From Deltaproteobacteria bacterium (lineage in GTDB: Bacteria > Myxococcota_A > UBA9042 > DTJE01): a stretch of 15,648 nt of DNA. Location: assembly GCA_016784945.1 (NCBI GenBank), contig JADHTP010000043.1:1-15648 (forward strand), in the 5' to 3' direction. Below are positions 1-7,459 of this stretch, one piece after another. The notes under the pieces were generated by a model. The model did not search any database and was not told where the DNA came from. It was given only the letters and a program-made list of their open reading frames with translations. The translations under genes and the position numbers were made by a program. How positions within the stretch are numbered: position 1 is the first letter of the stretch; the number at the start of each line of letters is the position of its first letter.

Positions 1-1263
1 CACAGATGTTTCTAAACCCTCAAATACCATCTCCAGAGATTGAAGCTTTGTCTCTAGAAGCTCAACCCTGACCAGGGAATAGGCGGTGGTCAGGGTGAGG
101 CCCACGAGCAGGGCCTTGAGGATGCCGGTGATGGTCAGGGCCAGGCCGAAGGTCACCACGCTGAGAACGGCCACGGTGATGCGGCACAGCACCTGGTCGG
201 CCTTGGGGCTGAGGTCCGGGGCGATGAACCGTTTGACGACGTCGCTGGACACCAGGGCGGCGCTGCCCATGAGCAGGGCCGAGGCGGTTGACACGTCCGC
301 GGCCCACAGACCGGCGAGGATCAGCCCGGCGCACAGGGGCGAAAATCCCAGGACCACCTTGGGTAGGGCCTCGGCGGGCACGATACCCGGGTGCAGGCCG
401 GCGGCCGCGATACCGATGATGGCGCTGATGAAGCCCACGGGGAGGATCAGGAGTGCGCCGTACAGGTAGCCCCGGGACGCGGCCTTTTCGTCCTTGGCGG
501 CGAACCCGATCTGGATCACCGACTGGGTGGAGTGCACCTGGGTGATCATCACGATGAACCAGGCCAGGATGATGCCCGGGCCCACGGCGAAAAGGTCGAA
601 GCCCGGGTGGGAATCGGGGATGCTGACAACGAAGGACTCGATCCCGCCCAGTTCCCCCATGGTGAGCACCGCGCCCAGGATGATTCCCACGTAGATGACG
701 GACACGTTGATCACGTTGGTAAGGCCCGCGGCCCAGAATCCGCCGATGAGGGTAATGCCGACGAACACCACGGCGGTCACGGCCATGCCCGTCTGGAAAG
801 TGAAGACCCCGGGCATGAGTGACGACAGGATGGCGCCGCCGGCCACGTACTGCAGGGATGTGATCACCACCTGGATGATCAGCTGGCCCACCACGCCGAT
901 GACCCGTGCGCCGGTGCCATAGTGGCGTTCGAACAGCTCGGGCAGGGTGGTGACCTCGAAGCGGCGGTACCGTCGGGCGCACCACAGGCCCATGACCACG
1001 GCGCCCACGGCCCAGGCCGCGTTGTACCAGCCCGCGGAGAAGCCGTCGGTGTAGGCCCGCTCGGCCACGCCGATGGTGGAGGCGCCGCCCACGGCCAGTC
1101 CGGCCAGCAGGGCCGCGCAAACCCCGGCGGGGAGGCCCCGACCGGCCAGCAGGTAGCCCACGATCCCGCCCCCGCCGCGGGTGGTGAGGCGGCGGGCCCA
1201 CCAGGTCACGCCGAAGAGCACGACCACGTAGACGGACACGATGGCAATGGGGGTCCAATGCAT
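1..1263 (-). CDS. Sodium:solute symporter (SSS family), partial, runs off left edge
   Basis: Reading the minus strand from the ATG at 1263-1261 gives an open frame of 421 codons with no stop before the window edge. The product is a polytopic membrane protein: the N-terminus (MHWTPIAIVSVYVVVLFG) is a first membrane helix, and about ten further hydrophobic segments follow. A Gly/Ala/Ser-rich stretch, AADVSTASALLMGSAALVS, near residues 340-360 matches the sodium-site helix of SSS transporters. The family is therefore sodium-coupled uptake of a small, often carboxylate, solute. Benzoate or a related acid is a guess from context. It lies 84 bp after the acyl-CoA synthetase with only a weak Shine-Dalgarno (ACGAG). 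The last 20 or so codons (positions 1-66) are only about 41% GC and read as polar, helix-like sequence (VELLETKLQSLEMVFEGLE), where I would expect more membrane helices. The 3' end may therefore be disrupted or joined to foreign DNA. Confidence 0.85.
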   Translation of the reverse strand, partial: MHWTPIAIVSVYVVVLFGVTWWARRLTTRGGGGIVGYLLAGRGLPAGVCAALLAGLAVGGASTIGVAERAYTDGFSAGWYNAAWAVGAVVMGLWCARRYRRFEVTTLPELFERHYGTGARVIGVVGQLIIQVVITSLQYVAGGAILSSLMPGVFTFQTGMAVTAVVFVGITLIGGFWAAGLTNVINVSVIYVGIILGAVLTMGELGGIESFVVSIPDSHPGFDLFAVGPGIILAWFIVMITQVHSTQSVIQIGFAAKDEKAASRGYLYGALLILPVGFISAIIGIAAAGLHPGIVPAEALPKVVLGFSPLCAGLILAGLWAADVSTASALLMGSAALVSSDVVKRFIAPDLSPKADQVLCRITVAVLSVVTFGLALTITGILKALLVGLTLTTAYSLVRVELLETKLQSLEMVFEGLETSV

Positions 1264-1271
1264 AGCGACTC

Positions 1272-1352
1272 GTTGATCGTCAATCGTAGATCGTCGATCG
1301 TTTCATCGCGAACCCCGGCTCGACGATGAACGATCAACGATGAACGATCAAC
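1272..1352. repeat. Imperfect inverted array of short GATCGT/ACGATCAAC-type units
   Basis: The gap between the synthetase and the symporter is made of short related units. The left arm (about 1272-1308) begins GTTGATCGTCAATCGT. The right arm (1321-1352) is CGACGATGAACGATCAACG followed by another ATGAACGATCAAC. Right-arm units are tandem 14-mers, and their reverse complement matches the left arm with a few mismatches. A transcript from the minus strand could fold into a long imperfect hairpin with a CCGGGG-rich loop. The synthetase stop codon (1348-1350) lies inside the right arm. No clear T-run follows, so it is not a typical intrinsic terminator. It may be a dispersed intergenic repeat or an mRNA-stabilising or attenuating hairpin. 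Confidence 0.7.
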
Positions 1353-3423
1353 GTACCTTCACTCGCACGTCCACGGCGGCGGGGGCCATGCCCTCCGGAT
1401 AGGTGAAGATGGGGTTCAGGTCCATTTCCACGATGGACGGGAAGTCCGCCGCCAGCCGGGAGGTCCGCAGAAGCAGGTCTTCCACGGCCGCCAGGTCCAC
1501 GGCCTTGCCCCGCACGCCTTCGAGTACGGGGTAGCCCTTGATGCCCGTCATCATCTCGCGGGCTTCCGGGCGGCTCAAGGGGGCCACGGCCACGATCACG
1601 TCCTTCATCACCTCGACGAAGATGCCGCCCAGTCCGAACATGACCAGACTGCCCAGTCCGGGTGACGCCGTGGCGCCGATGATGATCTCCGTACCAGCGG
1701 GCTTTAGCTCCATGAGGATGAATGTGGGATTGACGCCGGCGAAGCGGTCCTTCATGTCTCCATAGGCCTGTGCCAGGGCCTGCTCGTCCCCGATGTCCAG
1801 GATGACCCCACCCTCGTCGGACTTGTGGATCACGTCCGCCGAGTCCACTTTCAGCACGCAGGGGAAGCCCACCTTCGCCGCGGCGGCCGCCAGGTCACCT
1901 TCGCCGTTGATGCCGGCCACCTTAGGCACTGGGATGCCGTAGGCCGCCAGGATGGCGAAGGCGTCCAACTGGGGCAGGTAGACGTCCTTGCCCTCGTAAC
2001 GCTTCACCACGGTCTCGGCCGCGGCGCGGTCCACTTCCAGGGCGGGCGGTTCTTCCCTGGGCCGGTTCTTCAGCTTCGTGTACTTGTACAGGTTGGCCAG
2101 GGACCGGGCGCCGTCCTCGGCGGTCTCGTAAACGGGCACGTTTCCCGCCCGCAGCTTGTCGATGAGGTCGTAGTGCTTTTCGTAGGTCTCCACCACCATG
2201 ACCACGGGCTTGTCCGAGCTGGCCACGGCTTCGCTGATCTTCGCGGCAATGGCGTCCAGGTCCACGAAGGGCGCGGTCACGAAGAAGACCAGGACCATGT
2301 CGGTCCCCTCTTCCTTCAGGAGGGTGTCCGTGGCCGCGAAGTACTGGTCGGGCCCCCCGGTGGCCACAACGTCCACGGGATTGCCCAGGCTGGCTTCGGC
2401 ATACTGGGTCTCTTTCAGGCGTTTTCGACCGGCGTCGGACCACTTCGCCAGAGTCAGCCCGTTTTCGATGGACTCGTCCACGGCCTGGATCCCCGGGCCG
2501 CCCGTGTTGGTGATGCACCCGATGCGGTTGCCGGAAGGCGGGTCCTGGGTGGACAGGGCGATGCCCGTGCGGATCATGGTCAGGCTGTCGTGGAATTCAA
2601 CGACGCCGGCCTTGCGGAACATGGCCGTTGCCATGGCCGCCTGGTCCACCAGGGTCCCGGTATGGGACGACACGGCCACCGACCCTTCCCGGGTGCGGCC
2701 CGCCTTGATGGCCAGGATGGGCTTGTGAGGCGTGATCTCCGACGCCACCCGCAGGAAGGCGGCGGGATCTTTGAAGGACTCGATCTGCATCATGATGCCC
2801 CGGGTCCCCTCGTCCTTGCCGTAATACTCGAGTATCTCCGGCATGGTCAGGTCGCACTCGTTGCCGTAACTGCAGTACATGCGGTGGCCCAGTCCCGCGT
2901 TGTGAAGGTGCAGCTTGAGGATTTCGCCCATGCCGCCGCCCTGGGCGATAAGGGAGATGTTGCCCGGCTTCATGGGCACGAAGGTGAAGTTGGCATAGAC
3001 CGACACGTCGGGATCGGCGTTCTGGATTCCCTGGGAGTTGGGACCGAAGATGCGCATGCCGTACTTGTGGGCCAGTTCCACCATTTCACGTTCCCGGCGG
3101 ATGCCCTCTTCGCCCACTTCCTTGAAGCCCGCGCTGTGCACAATGCAGAATTTGACGCCCTTTTCGCCGCACTCGGTGATCACCTTGGGGATGAGGGTCG
3201 CTTTCACCGAGATGTTCACCAGGTCGATCTCGTCGGGCACGTCCAGCACGGACTTGTAGCACTTGAAGCTCCGAATGGACGGGCTCTTGGGATTGATGGG
3301 GAATATGGGGCCCTTGAACCCGTAGGTCGCCAGGTTCCTGATCACGATGTTCCCGATGGAAAACGGGTTGTTCGATGCGCCGATAACGGCCACGGCCCGG
3401 GGTCTGAAAAGTCCGTCCAGCAT
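1348..3423 (-). CDS. ADP-forming acyl-CoA synthetase (acetate-CoA ligase family), fused alpha-beta
   Basis: The 691-residue protein has the layout of NDP-forming acyl-CoA synthetases: a CoA-binding Rossmann domain (VAVIGASNNPFSIGN, residues 11-25), a succinyl-CoA-ligase-like central domain, and a C-terminal ATP-grasp domain from about residue 480. The phosphohistidine motif SSHTGTL is present (His254). The second histidine motif HKSDEGGV (His533) and the metal-binding MDLNPI near the C-terminus are also intact, so the enzyme looks functional. The family interconverts acyl-CoA + ADP + Pi with acid + CoA + ATP. In this operon it could activate an aromatic acid cheaply or recover ATP from acetyl-CoA or another product; the sequence cannot tell which. 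The start is supported by AGGAGG five bases before the ATG. It lies 23 bp after the activator ATPase, and its stop lies inside a repeat. Confidence 0.9.
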   Translation of the reverse strand: MLDGLFRPRAVAVIGASNNPFSIGNIVIRNLATYGFKGPIFPINPKSPSIRSFKCYKSVLDVPDEIDLVNISVKATLIPKVITECGEKGVKFCIVHSAGFKEVGEEGIRREREMVELAHKYGMRIFGPNSQGIQNADPDVSVYANFTFVPMKPGNISLIAQGGGMGEILKLHLHNAGLGHRMYCSYGNECDLTMPEILEYYGKDEGTRGIMMQIESFKDPAAFLRVASEITPHKPILAIKAGRTREGSVAVSSHTGTLVDQAAMATAMFRKAGVVEFHDSLTMIRTGIALSTQDPPSGNRIGCITNTGGPGIQAVDESIENGLTLAKWSDAGRKRLKETQYAEASLGNPVDVVATGGPDQYFAATDTLLKEEGTDMVLVFFVTAPFVDLDAIAAKISEAVASSDKPVVMVVETYEKHYDLIDKLRAGNVPVYETAEDGARSLANLYKYTKLKNRPREEPPALEVDRAAAETVVKRYEGKDVYLPQLDAFAILAAYGIPVPKVAGINGEGDLAAAAAKVGFPCVLKVDSADVIHKSDEGGVILDIGDEQALAQAYGDMKDRFAGVNPTFILMELKPAGTEIIIGATASPGLGSLVMFGLGGIFVEVMKDVIVAVAPLSRPEAREMMTGIKGYPVLEGVRGKAVDLAAVEDLLLRTSRLAADFPSIVEMDLNPIFTYPEGMAPAAVDVRVKVR

Positions 3424-3446
3424 GGTCTCCTCCTTGCTCCGTTTTG

Positions 3447-4232
3447 TCAGTCGCTTCCTTGTTTCAACGCCACCAGGGCGGCTCCGAGGGCGCCCGTGAA
3501 CTGGGGGTGTGGTGGGACCTCCACGGTCCGTCCCACCCGGGCCGACAGGATGTCCGCCACCGTGGGGTTGTGGGCCACCACGCCGCCGGTCAGCGCCACG
3601 GTCCCGTCCAGTGGGTCCATTTCCAGCACCCGCGTGATCACCGATTCGAAGGTGCCCCGCACGATGGAGGCCACCGCCACGCCCGTCCGCAGGTGTGCCA
3701 GGATCTCGGTCTTGGCGAAAACGGTGCAGAAGCTGCTCAATCGCACGGCGTCATCGGTGCTTTGGGCCAGGCCGTCCATGTCGCCCACGTCCAGGTCCAG
3801 CCGCAGGGCAATCTCTTCGATGAAGGCGCCCGTGCCGGCGGCACACTTGCGGTTCATGCAGAAGTCCACCCGGCGACCGTGGTCGTCCAGGCGGATCACC
3901 TTGTTGTCCTGACCCCCGATGTCCACCAGGGTGAGGGCGCCTGGAATGTGGTGGTGGCATCCCACGCCGTGGCAGTGGATCTCGGTCAGGGAGTCGTCGG
4001 CAAAGGACACGTTGGTCCGGCCGTAGCCCGTGGACACCGTGCGGACCACGGCCTCCCTTTGCAGGTCCGCTTCCAACAGGGCCTGATCCAGGCACTGGCG
4101 GGCCGTCTGGTCGTAATCCACGCCGGAGGGATTGACCGCCATGCCCACGGCGTTTCCCCGGGCGTCCACGAGGACGACCTTGGTGGCGCTGGCCCCCACG
4201 TCCACGCCGCAGAAGTAAGCCGGTGCGGTCAT
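3447..4232 (-). CDS. Activator ATPase of 2-hydroxyacyl-CoA dehydratase/benzoyl-CoA reductase type (third copy)
   Basis: This 261-residue protein belongs to the BcrA/BadF/HgdC ATPase family (ASKHA fold). The phosphate-binding motif GVDVGASATK (residues 9-18), STGYGR (67-72) and DIGGQD (104-109) are intact. The two cysteines that hold the [4Fe-4S] cluster between monomers of such activators are visible as NRKCAAGTG (Cys130) and SSFCTVFAK (Cys169). The family hydrolyses ATP to push a low-potential electron into a partner HgdB-like subunit. All nucleotide motifs are canonical in this single gene, so it probably works as a homodimer, unlike the BzdP/BzdQ pair. The preferred start is the ATG at 4232, which shares a base with the TGA of the upstream HgdB-like gene (TGATG). 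A TTG codon just before it is also in frame but less likely. Translational coupling implies a dedicated pair. Substrate unknown. Confidence 0.9.
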   Translation of the reverse strand: MTAPAYFCGVDVGASATKVVLVDARGNAVGMAVNPSGVDYDQTARQCLDQALLEADLQREAVVRTVSTGYGRTNVSFADDSLTEIHCHGVGCHHHIPGALTLVDIGGQDNKVIRLDDHGRRVDFCMNRKCAAGTGAFIEEIALRLDLDVGDMDGLAQSTDDAVRLSSFCTVFAKTEILAHLRTGVAVASIVRGTFESVITRVLEMDPLDGTVALTGGVVAHNPTVADILSARVGRTVEVPPHPQFTGALGAALVALKQGSD

Positions 4233-5476
4233 CAAGCCTGCTCGTGAAGTTGCTCCACCAGGGCCTCGAACTGGGTCCTGGTCTGTTCCTCCGAATACAT
4301 GCGGAGGTCATTGAGGTCGCCCTGGAAAACCACGTAGGGCAGGCCCAGTTTCCGGGCCAGCCTCTGGGGCATCCCATAGCGGTTGTTCGCGTTGTTCGGG
4401 CAGGTCTTGGAATCGTGGTAGACGAGACCGTTGATTCCGTAGTCGCGGACCATGTTGGTAAGGTAGCGTTCCTTGAATTCTTCGTTTCTGACGATGAACA
4501 GCTCGGTGTAGGCGCGGGCCATGCCCTCGAAGGGATCGTCGTGGGCCAGGTCCTCGAAGATCCAGCTGTTGCAATAGGTGGAGGCCACCACGCAGGCCTT
4601 CCGGGCGCCGAAGAACTCGGCGTGGTCGCGCAGCTTGCCCCACACGGGCATGCCGTCCCAGTAGAACCGCCATTTCTCGTCTTCCACGGCCGCCACGCCG
4701 TCGGCCACCCGGGCCTCCAGTTCGGCCGACAGGGTTTCGTAATACGCCACGGCGCGGTCGTCGCCGCGGAGGACCACGGCTGGCCCCATGTGGATGGTGC
4801 CGTCGAAGAACGTGATGGGGGAGGGCGCCTGCTCGGCGATGCGCAGCACCTTCTTCCACCCCAGGGTGCACTGGTAGGAGGACCGGATCACCTCCCGCAG
4901 TCGGTCCAGGTCGAGCCTGGTGCCGGTCACCTCTTCCAGGACGGGCACCAGGGCCTTGTACTGGCCCACCAGGCCGTCCAGGTGATCCTTCGTGATGTCG
5001 CCCACGTTGCGCATGGTGTCGACGCCCACCAGGGGGACGTCGAACTCGCGCTGGTAGAACGAGAACCAGTCCTGAACGTCCCGGCACTGGTTCGTGTTGT
5101 AGGCCAGCACGTCGGGCTTGGGCACGGTCTCCATGCCGAAGGCGCGGCTCAGCGGCGTCTGCTTCTTCAGGTAGGACCCCACGTCGCTGGTCAGGTAGCT
5201 GCAGATGTCCGGCGAGTAGCCCAGGGCGTTGGCCGCTGGGATCAGGTCGGACGCCAGCCGCGACGAGCCCAGGAGGGCGCCGTGGTTTTCGGGGAAATAG
5301 ACCAGGAACCCGAAGGCCCGCAGCAGTTCGGCCGGCCCCACGCTGGTGCACCAGGCCACCTTGGCGCTGCCGGTCTTCGCGGCCTCGTCCAGTTCCATGA
5401 AGTACTCGCCCATGAGGGCCCGCATGGGTCCCGTGGACTGGATCTTCTTGATGACGGGCTTCTTGTCTTCGCTCAT
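4232..5476 (-). CDS. HgdB/BzdO-like catalytic subunit, single-subunit 2-hydroxyacyl-CoA dehydratase or reductase-like
   Basis: The 414-residue protein belongs to the 2-hydroxyacyl-CoA dehydratase D-component family, the family of BcrB/BcrC, HgdA/HgdB and related double-cubane proteins. Three cysteines sit where the cluster ligands of the family are found: PDICSYLTSD (Cys92), NTNQCRDVQDW (Cys131) and DSKTCPNNANN (Cys359). Early family signatures GPAELLRAFGF and YFPENHGA are also clear. Only one such subunit is encoded here, next to its own activator, whereas the benzoyl-CoA reductase in the window uses two. The start at 5476 (MSEDKKPVIK) has CAGGAG six bases upstream; a longer in-frame extension to 5542 would overlap dch and looks artefactual. 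Roles to consider are reduction of a substituted benzoyl-CoA, reduction of the cyclic diene, dehydration of a 2-hydroxyacyl-CoA, or a small-molecule double-cubane reductase. None can be chosen from sequence alone. Confidence 0.85.
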   Translation of the reverse strand: MSEDKKPVIKKIQSTGPMRALMGEYFMELDEAAKTGSAKVAWCTSVGPAELLRAFGFLVYFPENHGALLGSSRLASDLIPAANALGYSPDICSYLTSDVGSYLKKQTPLSRAFGMETVPKPDVLAYNTNQCRDVQDWFSFYQREFDVPLVGVDTMRNVGDITKDHLDGLVGQYKALVPVLEEVTGTRLDLDRLREVIRSSYQCTLGWKKVLRIAEQAPSPITFFDGTIHMGPAVVLRGDDRAVAYYETLSAELEARVADGVAAVEDEKWRFYWDGMPVWGKLRDHAEFFGARKACVVASTYCNSWIFEDLAHDDPFEGMARAYTELFIVRNEEFKERYLTNMVRDYGINGLVYHDSKTCPNNANNRYGMPQRLARKLGLPYVVFQGDLNDLRMYSEEQTRTQFEALVEQLHEQA

Positions 5477-5498
5477 GTCCGCTCCTGTCCGCCGGCCG

Positions 5499-6260
5499 TC
5501 AGGATTCCCAACGGGGCCGTCGCTTTTCCAGGAAGGCCCCAATGCCCTCGTTGGCGTCGGGGGTCTTCATCAGTTCTTCCAGGTACATCTTTTCCACGGC
5601 CCCGATGTCCTCGTCCCACAACCGGCGCAAAGCCCGCTGGGACGCCCGGTTGGCGAAACGCAGGGACGCGGCCGAACGGGGGATGACCTCCTTTTCGACC
5701 CAGGCATTGACCGCGTCGTCAGCCCCTTCTTCTTCCAGCACCCTGTTGACGAGGCCCAGTTCCCGCAGGCGCCGCGCGTCGAAGGAGGCGCCCGTGGCGA
5801 TCATTTCCTGGGCCGCCGCGGGCCCGATCTTGGCGGGCAGCAGGATGCTGGCTGGCGGCGGGAACACGCCCAGCGTTATTTCGGGCACGCCCATCCGGGC
5901 CGAGGGCAGGGCAAACACCAGGTCACAGCCCAGGACCAGTTCGAAGCCGCCCCCGAGACACTGTCCCTGGACCACGGCCACGGTGGTCACGTCGCAATGG
6001 ACCAGGGCGCCGATGAGCCGGTGGAAGGCCGGCAGCATGTCGCCCACCTGGTCGGCCTGGTGCTCCTCCACGGACGCACCGAAGCTGAAGTGCCTGCCCT
6101 CAGCCCCTATCACCAGGGCCCGGGCGCCGGGGGATTCCTGCACCCGTGACACCACGTCGGTCAGTTCACCGATCATGGCCGCGGTGAGCACGTTCCCCTT
6201 GGGCAGGTCCAGGGTGGCGACCACCACACGCCCCTCGTACCGTTCTTCCACGTTGACCAT
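5499..6260 (-). CDS. dch: Cyclohexa-1,5-diene-1-carbonyl-CoA hydratase (crotonase family)
   Basis: The 253-residue protein is a crotonase-fold enoyl-CoA hydratase. The oxyanion-hole and CoA region (HFSFGASVEEH, residues 57-67) and both acidic residues used by hydratases are visible: Glu107 in GGGFELVLGCD and Glu127 in MGVPEITLG. The FSFGASVEEH motif followed by a short acidic helix is typical of the dienoyl-CoA hydratases Dch/BamR/BzdW, which add water to the product of benzoyl-CoA reductase to give 6-hydroxycyclohex-1-ene-1-carbonyl-CoA. The neighbouring had gene encodes the next step, which strengthens the call. The ATG at 6260 follows GGGAGGA at good spacing, and had ends 19 bp upstream, so the two are co-transcribed. 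A general enoyl-CoA hydratase is the alternative. Confidence 0.83.
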   Translation of the reverse strand: MVNVEERYEGRVVVATLDLPKGNVLTAAMIGELTDVVSRVQESPGARALVIGAEGRHFSFGASVEEHQADQVGDMLPAFHRLIGALVHCDVTTVAVVQGQCLGGGFELVLGCDLVFALPSARMGVPEITLGVFPPPASILLPAKIGPAAAQEMIATGASFDARRLRELGLVNRVLEEEGADDAVNAWVEKEVIPRSAASLRFANRASQRALRRLWDEDIGAVEKMYLEELMKTPDANEGIGAFLEKRRPRWES

Positions 6261-6279
6261 GTCAGTCCTCCCGGGTGGA

Positions 6280-7338
6280 TCAGGGCACGAGCACTGCGCG
6301 TTTTTCCAGACGGTGTTCCAGGCCGGCCTTGAACACGTCGTTGATCTCGTCCAGCGGATGCCTTTCCACGTTGTCCCGCACGTTCAGCTTGCCGTTCAGG
6401 GCCAGGGCCACCGCCTCCGGGTACAGGACCGGGTCGCAGCCCCAGTTCCCGATGACCTTGGCGTCGAAGGCCATGAGGTTGCTGAGCCGAACCTCCTGCT
6501 TCTCCATGGTGAACCCCACGATGGCCAGGGAGGCCCCGTGGTTCAGCAGGGAAAAGCCCGTCTTCTGTCCCGCGCCGGTTCCGCTGCATTCGAAGATCCG
6601 GTGGCAGGTGGACGGCAGCCCACCCTGCTTCACGAATTTCTTTATTTCGCCCTTGATCCCTTTTTCGTATTCGGTTTTCGGGTTCAGGGTGAGGACGGCG
6701 CCCTGCTTCGTGGCCGCCGCCAGCTTGTTTTCGTCCACGTCCACGGCGATGACCGAGGCCCCGAACAGGTGGGCCAGCTGGACCATGTACGACCCGATGC
6801 CGCCGCACCCGATCACCACCGCCACATCGCCGGCCTGGAGGCCACTGCGCTGGATGGCCTGGTACGGGGTGGTCACGGCGTCTGCCACCACGGACAGGGG
6901 CCACAGATCGTCCCGGGCCGTGTCCTCGGGCAGGGGGCACACGTAGCGGGCAGGTACCTTGATATGGGTGGCGAAACCGCCGTTGATGTCGTTGCCGGGC
7001 ATCATCTGGGCCTTGCAGATCCGGCGGTGGTCTGACTTGCACAGGTCGCATTCGCCGCAGGGCATCACCGCCGGAATGATCACGGGCTTGCCGGCCAGGT
7101 CGCCGTAATCCGCACCCGCGGCCTCCACGGCACCACTGATCTCGTGGCCCAGGATAAGGGGCAGGCCCTTCCGCGTGGGCACCGAGCCGTTGAAAAAGCC
7201 CAGGTCCGTGTGGCACACGCCACAGCCGGCCACCTTCACCACCACTTCCCCGGGACCCGGCTCCTCGATGGCGAATTCCCTGCGCTCCAGCGGTTCGCCC
7301 GCCGCCACGAAAAACCACCCTTGCGCCTGAATGGGCAT
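6280..7338 (-). CDS. had: 6-hydroxycyclohex-1-ene-1-carbonyl-CoA dehydrogenase (zinc alcohol dehydrogenase family)
   Basis: The 352-residue medium-chain dehydrogenase has a catalytic zinc site (Cys42 in GVCHTD, His65-Glu66 in LGHEISG, probably Asp153 in VADAVTTPYQ). A full structural zinc lobe is present (Cys94, Cys97, Cys100, Cys108 in MPCGECDLC...ICKA). The NAD-binding turn is IGCGGIGS (177-184), with an acidic VDVDENK stretch after it that favours NAD over NADP. Sequence and context fit Had/BamQ/BzdX, which oxidises the 6-hydroxy compound to 6-oxocyclohex-1-ene-1-carbonyl-CoA. The ATG at 7338 is chosen because GGAGG lies five bases upstream; an in-frame GTG at 7344 overlaps that ribosome site. 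It is the first gene of the left operon, next to the divergent promoter region. Other zinc alcohol dehydrogenases cannot be fully excluded. Confidence 0.85.
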   Translation of the reverse strand: MPIQAQGWFFVAAGEPLERREFAIEEPGPGEVVVKVAGCGVCHTDLGFFNGSVPTRKGLPLILGHEISGAVEAAGADYGDLAGKPVIIPAVMPCGECDLCKSDHRRICKAQMMPGNDINGGFATHIKVPARYVCPLPEDTARDDLWPLSVVADAVTTPYQAIQRSGLQAGDVAVVIGCGGIGSYMVQLAHLFGASVIAVDVDENKLAAATKQGAVLTLNPKTEYEKGIKGEIKKFVKQGGLPSTCHRIFECSGTGAGQKTGFSLLNHGASLAIVGFTMEKQEVRLSNLMAFDAKVIGNWGCDPVLYPEAVALALNGKLNVRDNVERHPLDEINDVFKAGLEHRLEKRAVLVP

Positions 7339-7359
7339 GGACACCTCCGTCGTCTTTTC

Positions 7360-7379
7360 GAATTTCGGAACCCGAATTC
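7360..7379. promoter_or_regulatory. Near-perfect palindrome, candidate operator upstream of had
   Basis: GAATTTCGG (7360-7368), a 3-base spacer AAC, then CCGAATTC (7372-7379). The arms match except for one extra T in the left arm. It lies 22 bp before the had ATG and immediately downstream of the candidate minus-strand -10 element, where a repressor would block transcription. It could also form a short leader hairpin. No regulator gene is in the window. Confidence 0.45.
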
Positions 7380-7406
7380 ATTAGTACGTAGCCCGACCGG
7401 AGTCAA
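7380..7406 (-). promoter_or_regulatory. Candidate promoter for the had-dch operon
   Basis: On the minus strand TTGACT (7406-7401) is a good -35. ACTAAT (7385-7380) matches four of six -10 bases with a 15-base spacer, which is short. The palindrome at 7360-7379 would fall at the start site. The spacing makes this tentative. Confidence 0.3.
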
Positions 7407-7431
7407 TGAGTTTCTGGCCTGAGCCATCGCC

Positions 7432-7459
7432 TTGACGAACGCGGCCAAGTCAATACACT
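7432..7459 (+). promoter_or_regulatory. Sigma70-like promoter for the amidohydrolase gene
   Basis: TTGACG (7432-7437), a 16-base spacer, then TACACT (7454-7459). Transcription would begin near 7466, leaving a leader of about 33 bases that includes the strong ribosome site AAGGAGG at 7484-7490, eight bases before the ATG at 7499. Confidence 0.5.

Noticed and set aside
62..1258. 398-residue minus-strand open frame rich in Arg, Gly and Pro
   Set aside because: It is a frame shadow of the symporter; the other frame gives a clear membrane transporter and this one has no domain-like sequence.
1272..1352. CRISPR array
   Set aside because: Units are about 14 bases and contiguous, without unique spacers, and there are no cas genes.
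1825..3912. 695-residue plus-strand open frame opposite the acyl-CoA synthetase and activator
   Set aside because: His/Gly/Val-rich translation with no motifs, antisense to two well-supported genes; caused by high GC content.
4232..5542. Longer start at 5542 for the HgdB-like gene
   Set aside because: The extra 22 residues overlap the end of dch in another frame; the ATG at 5476 has a good ribosome site.
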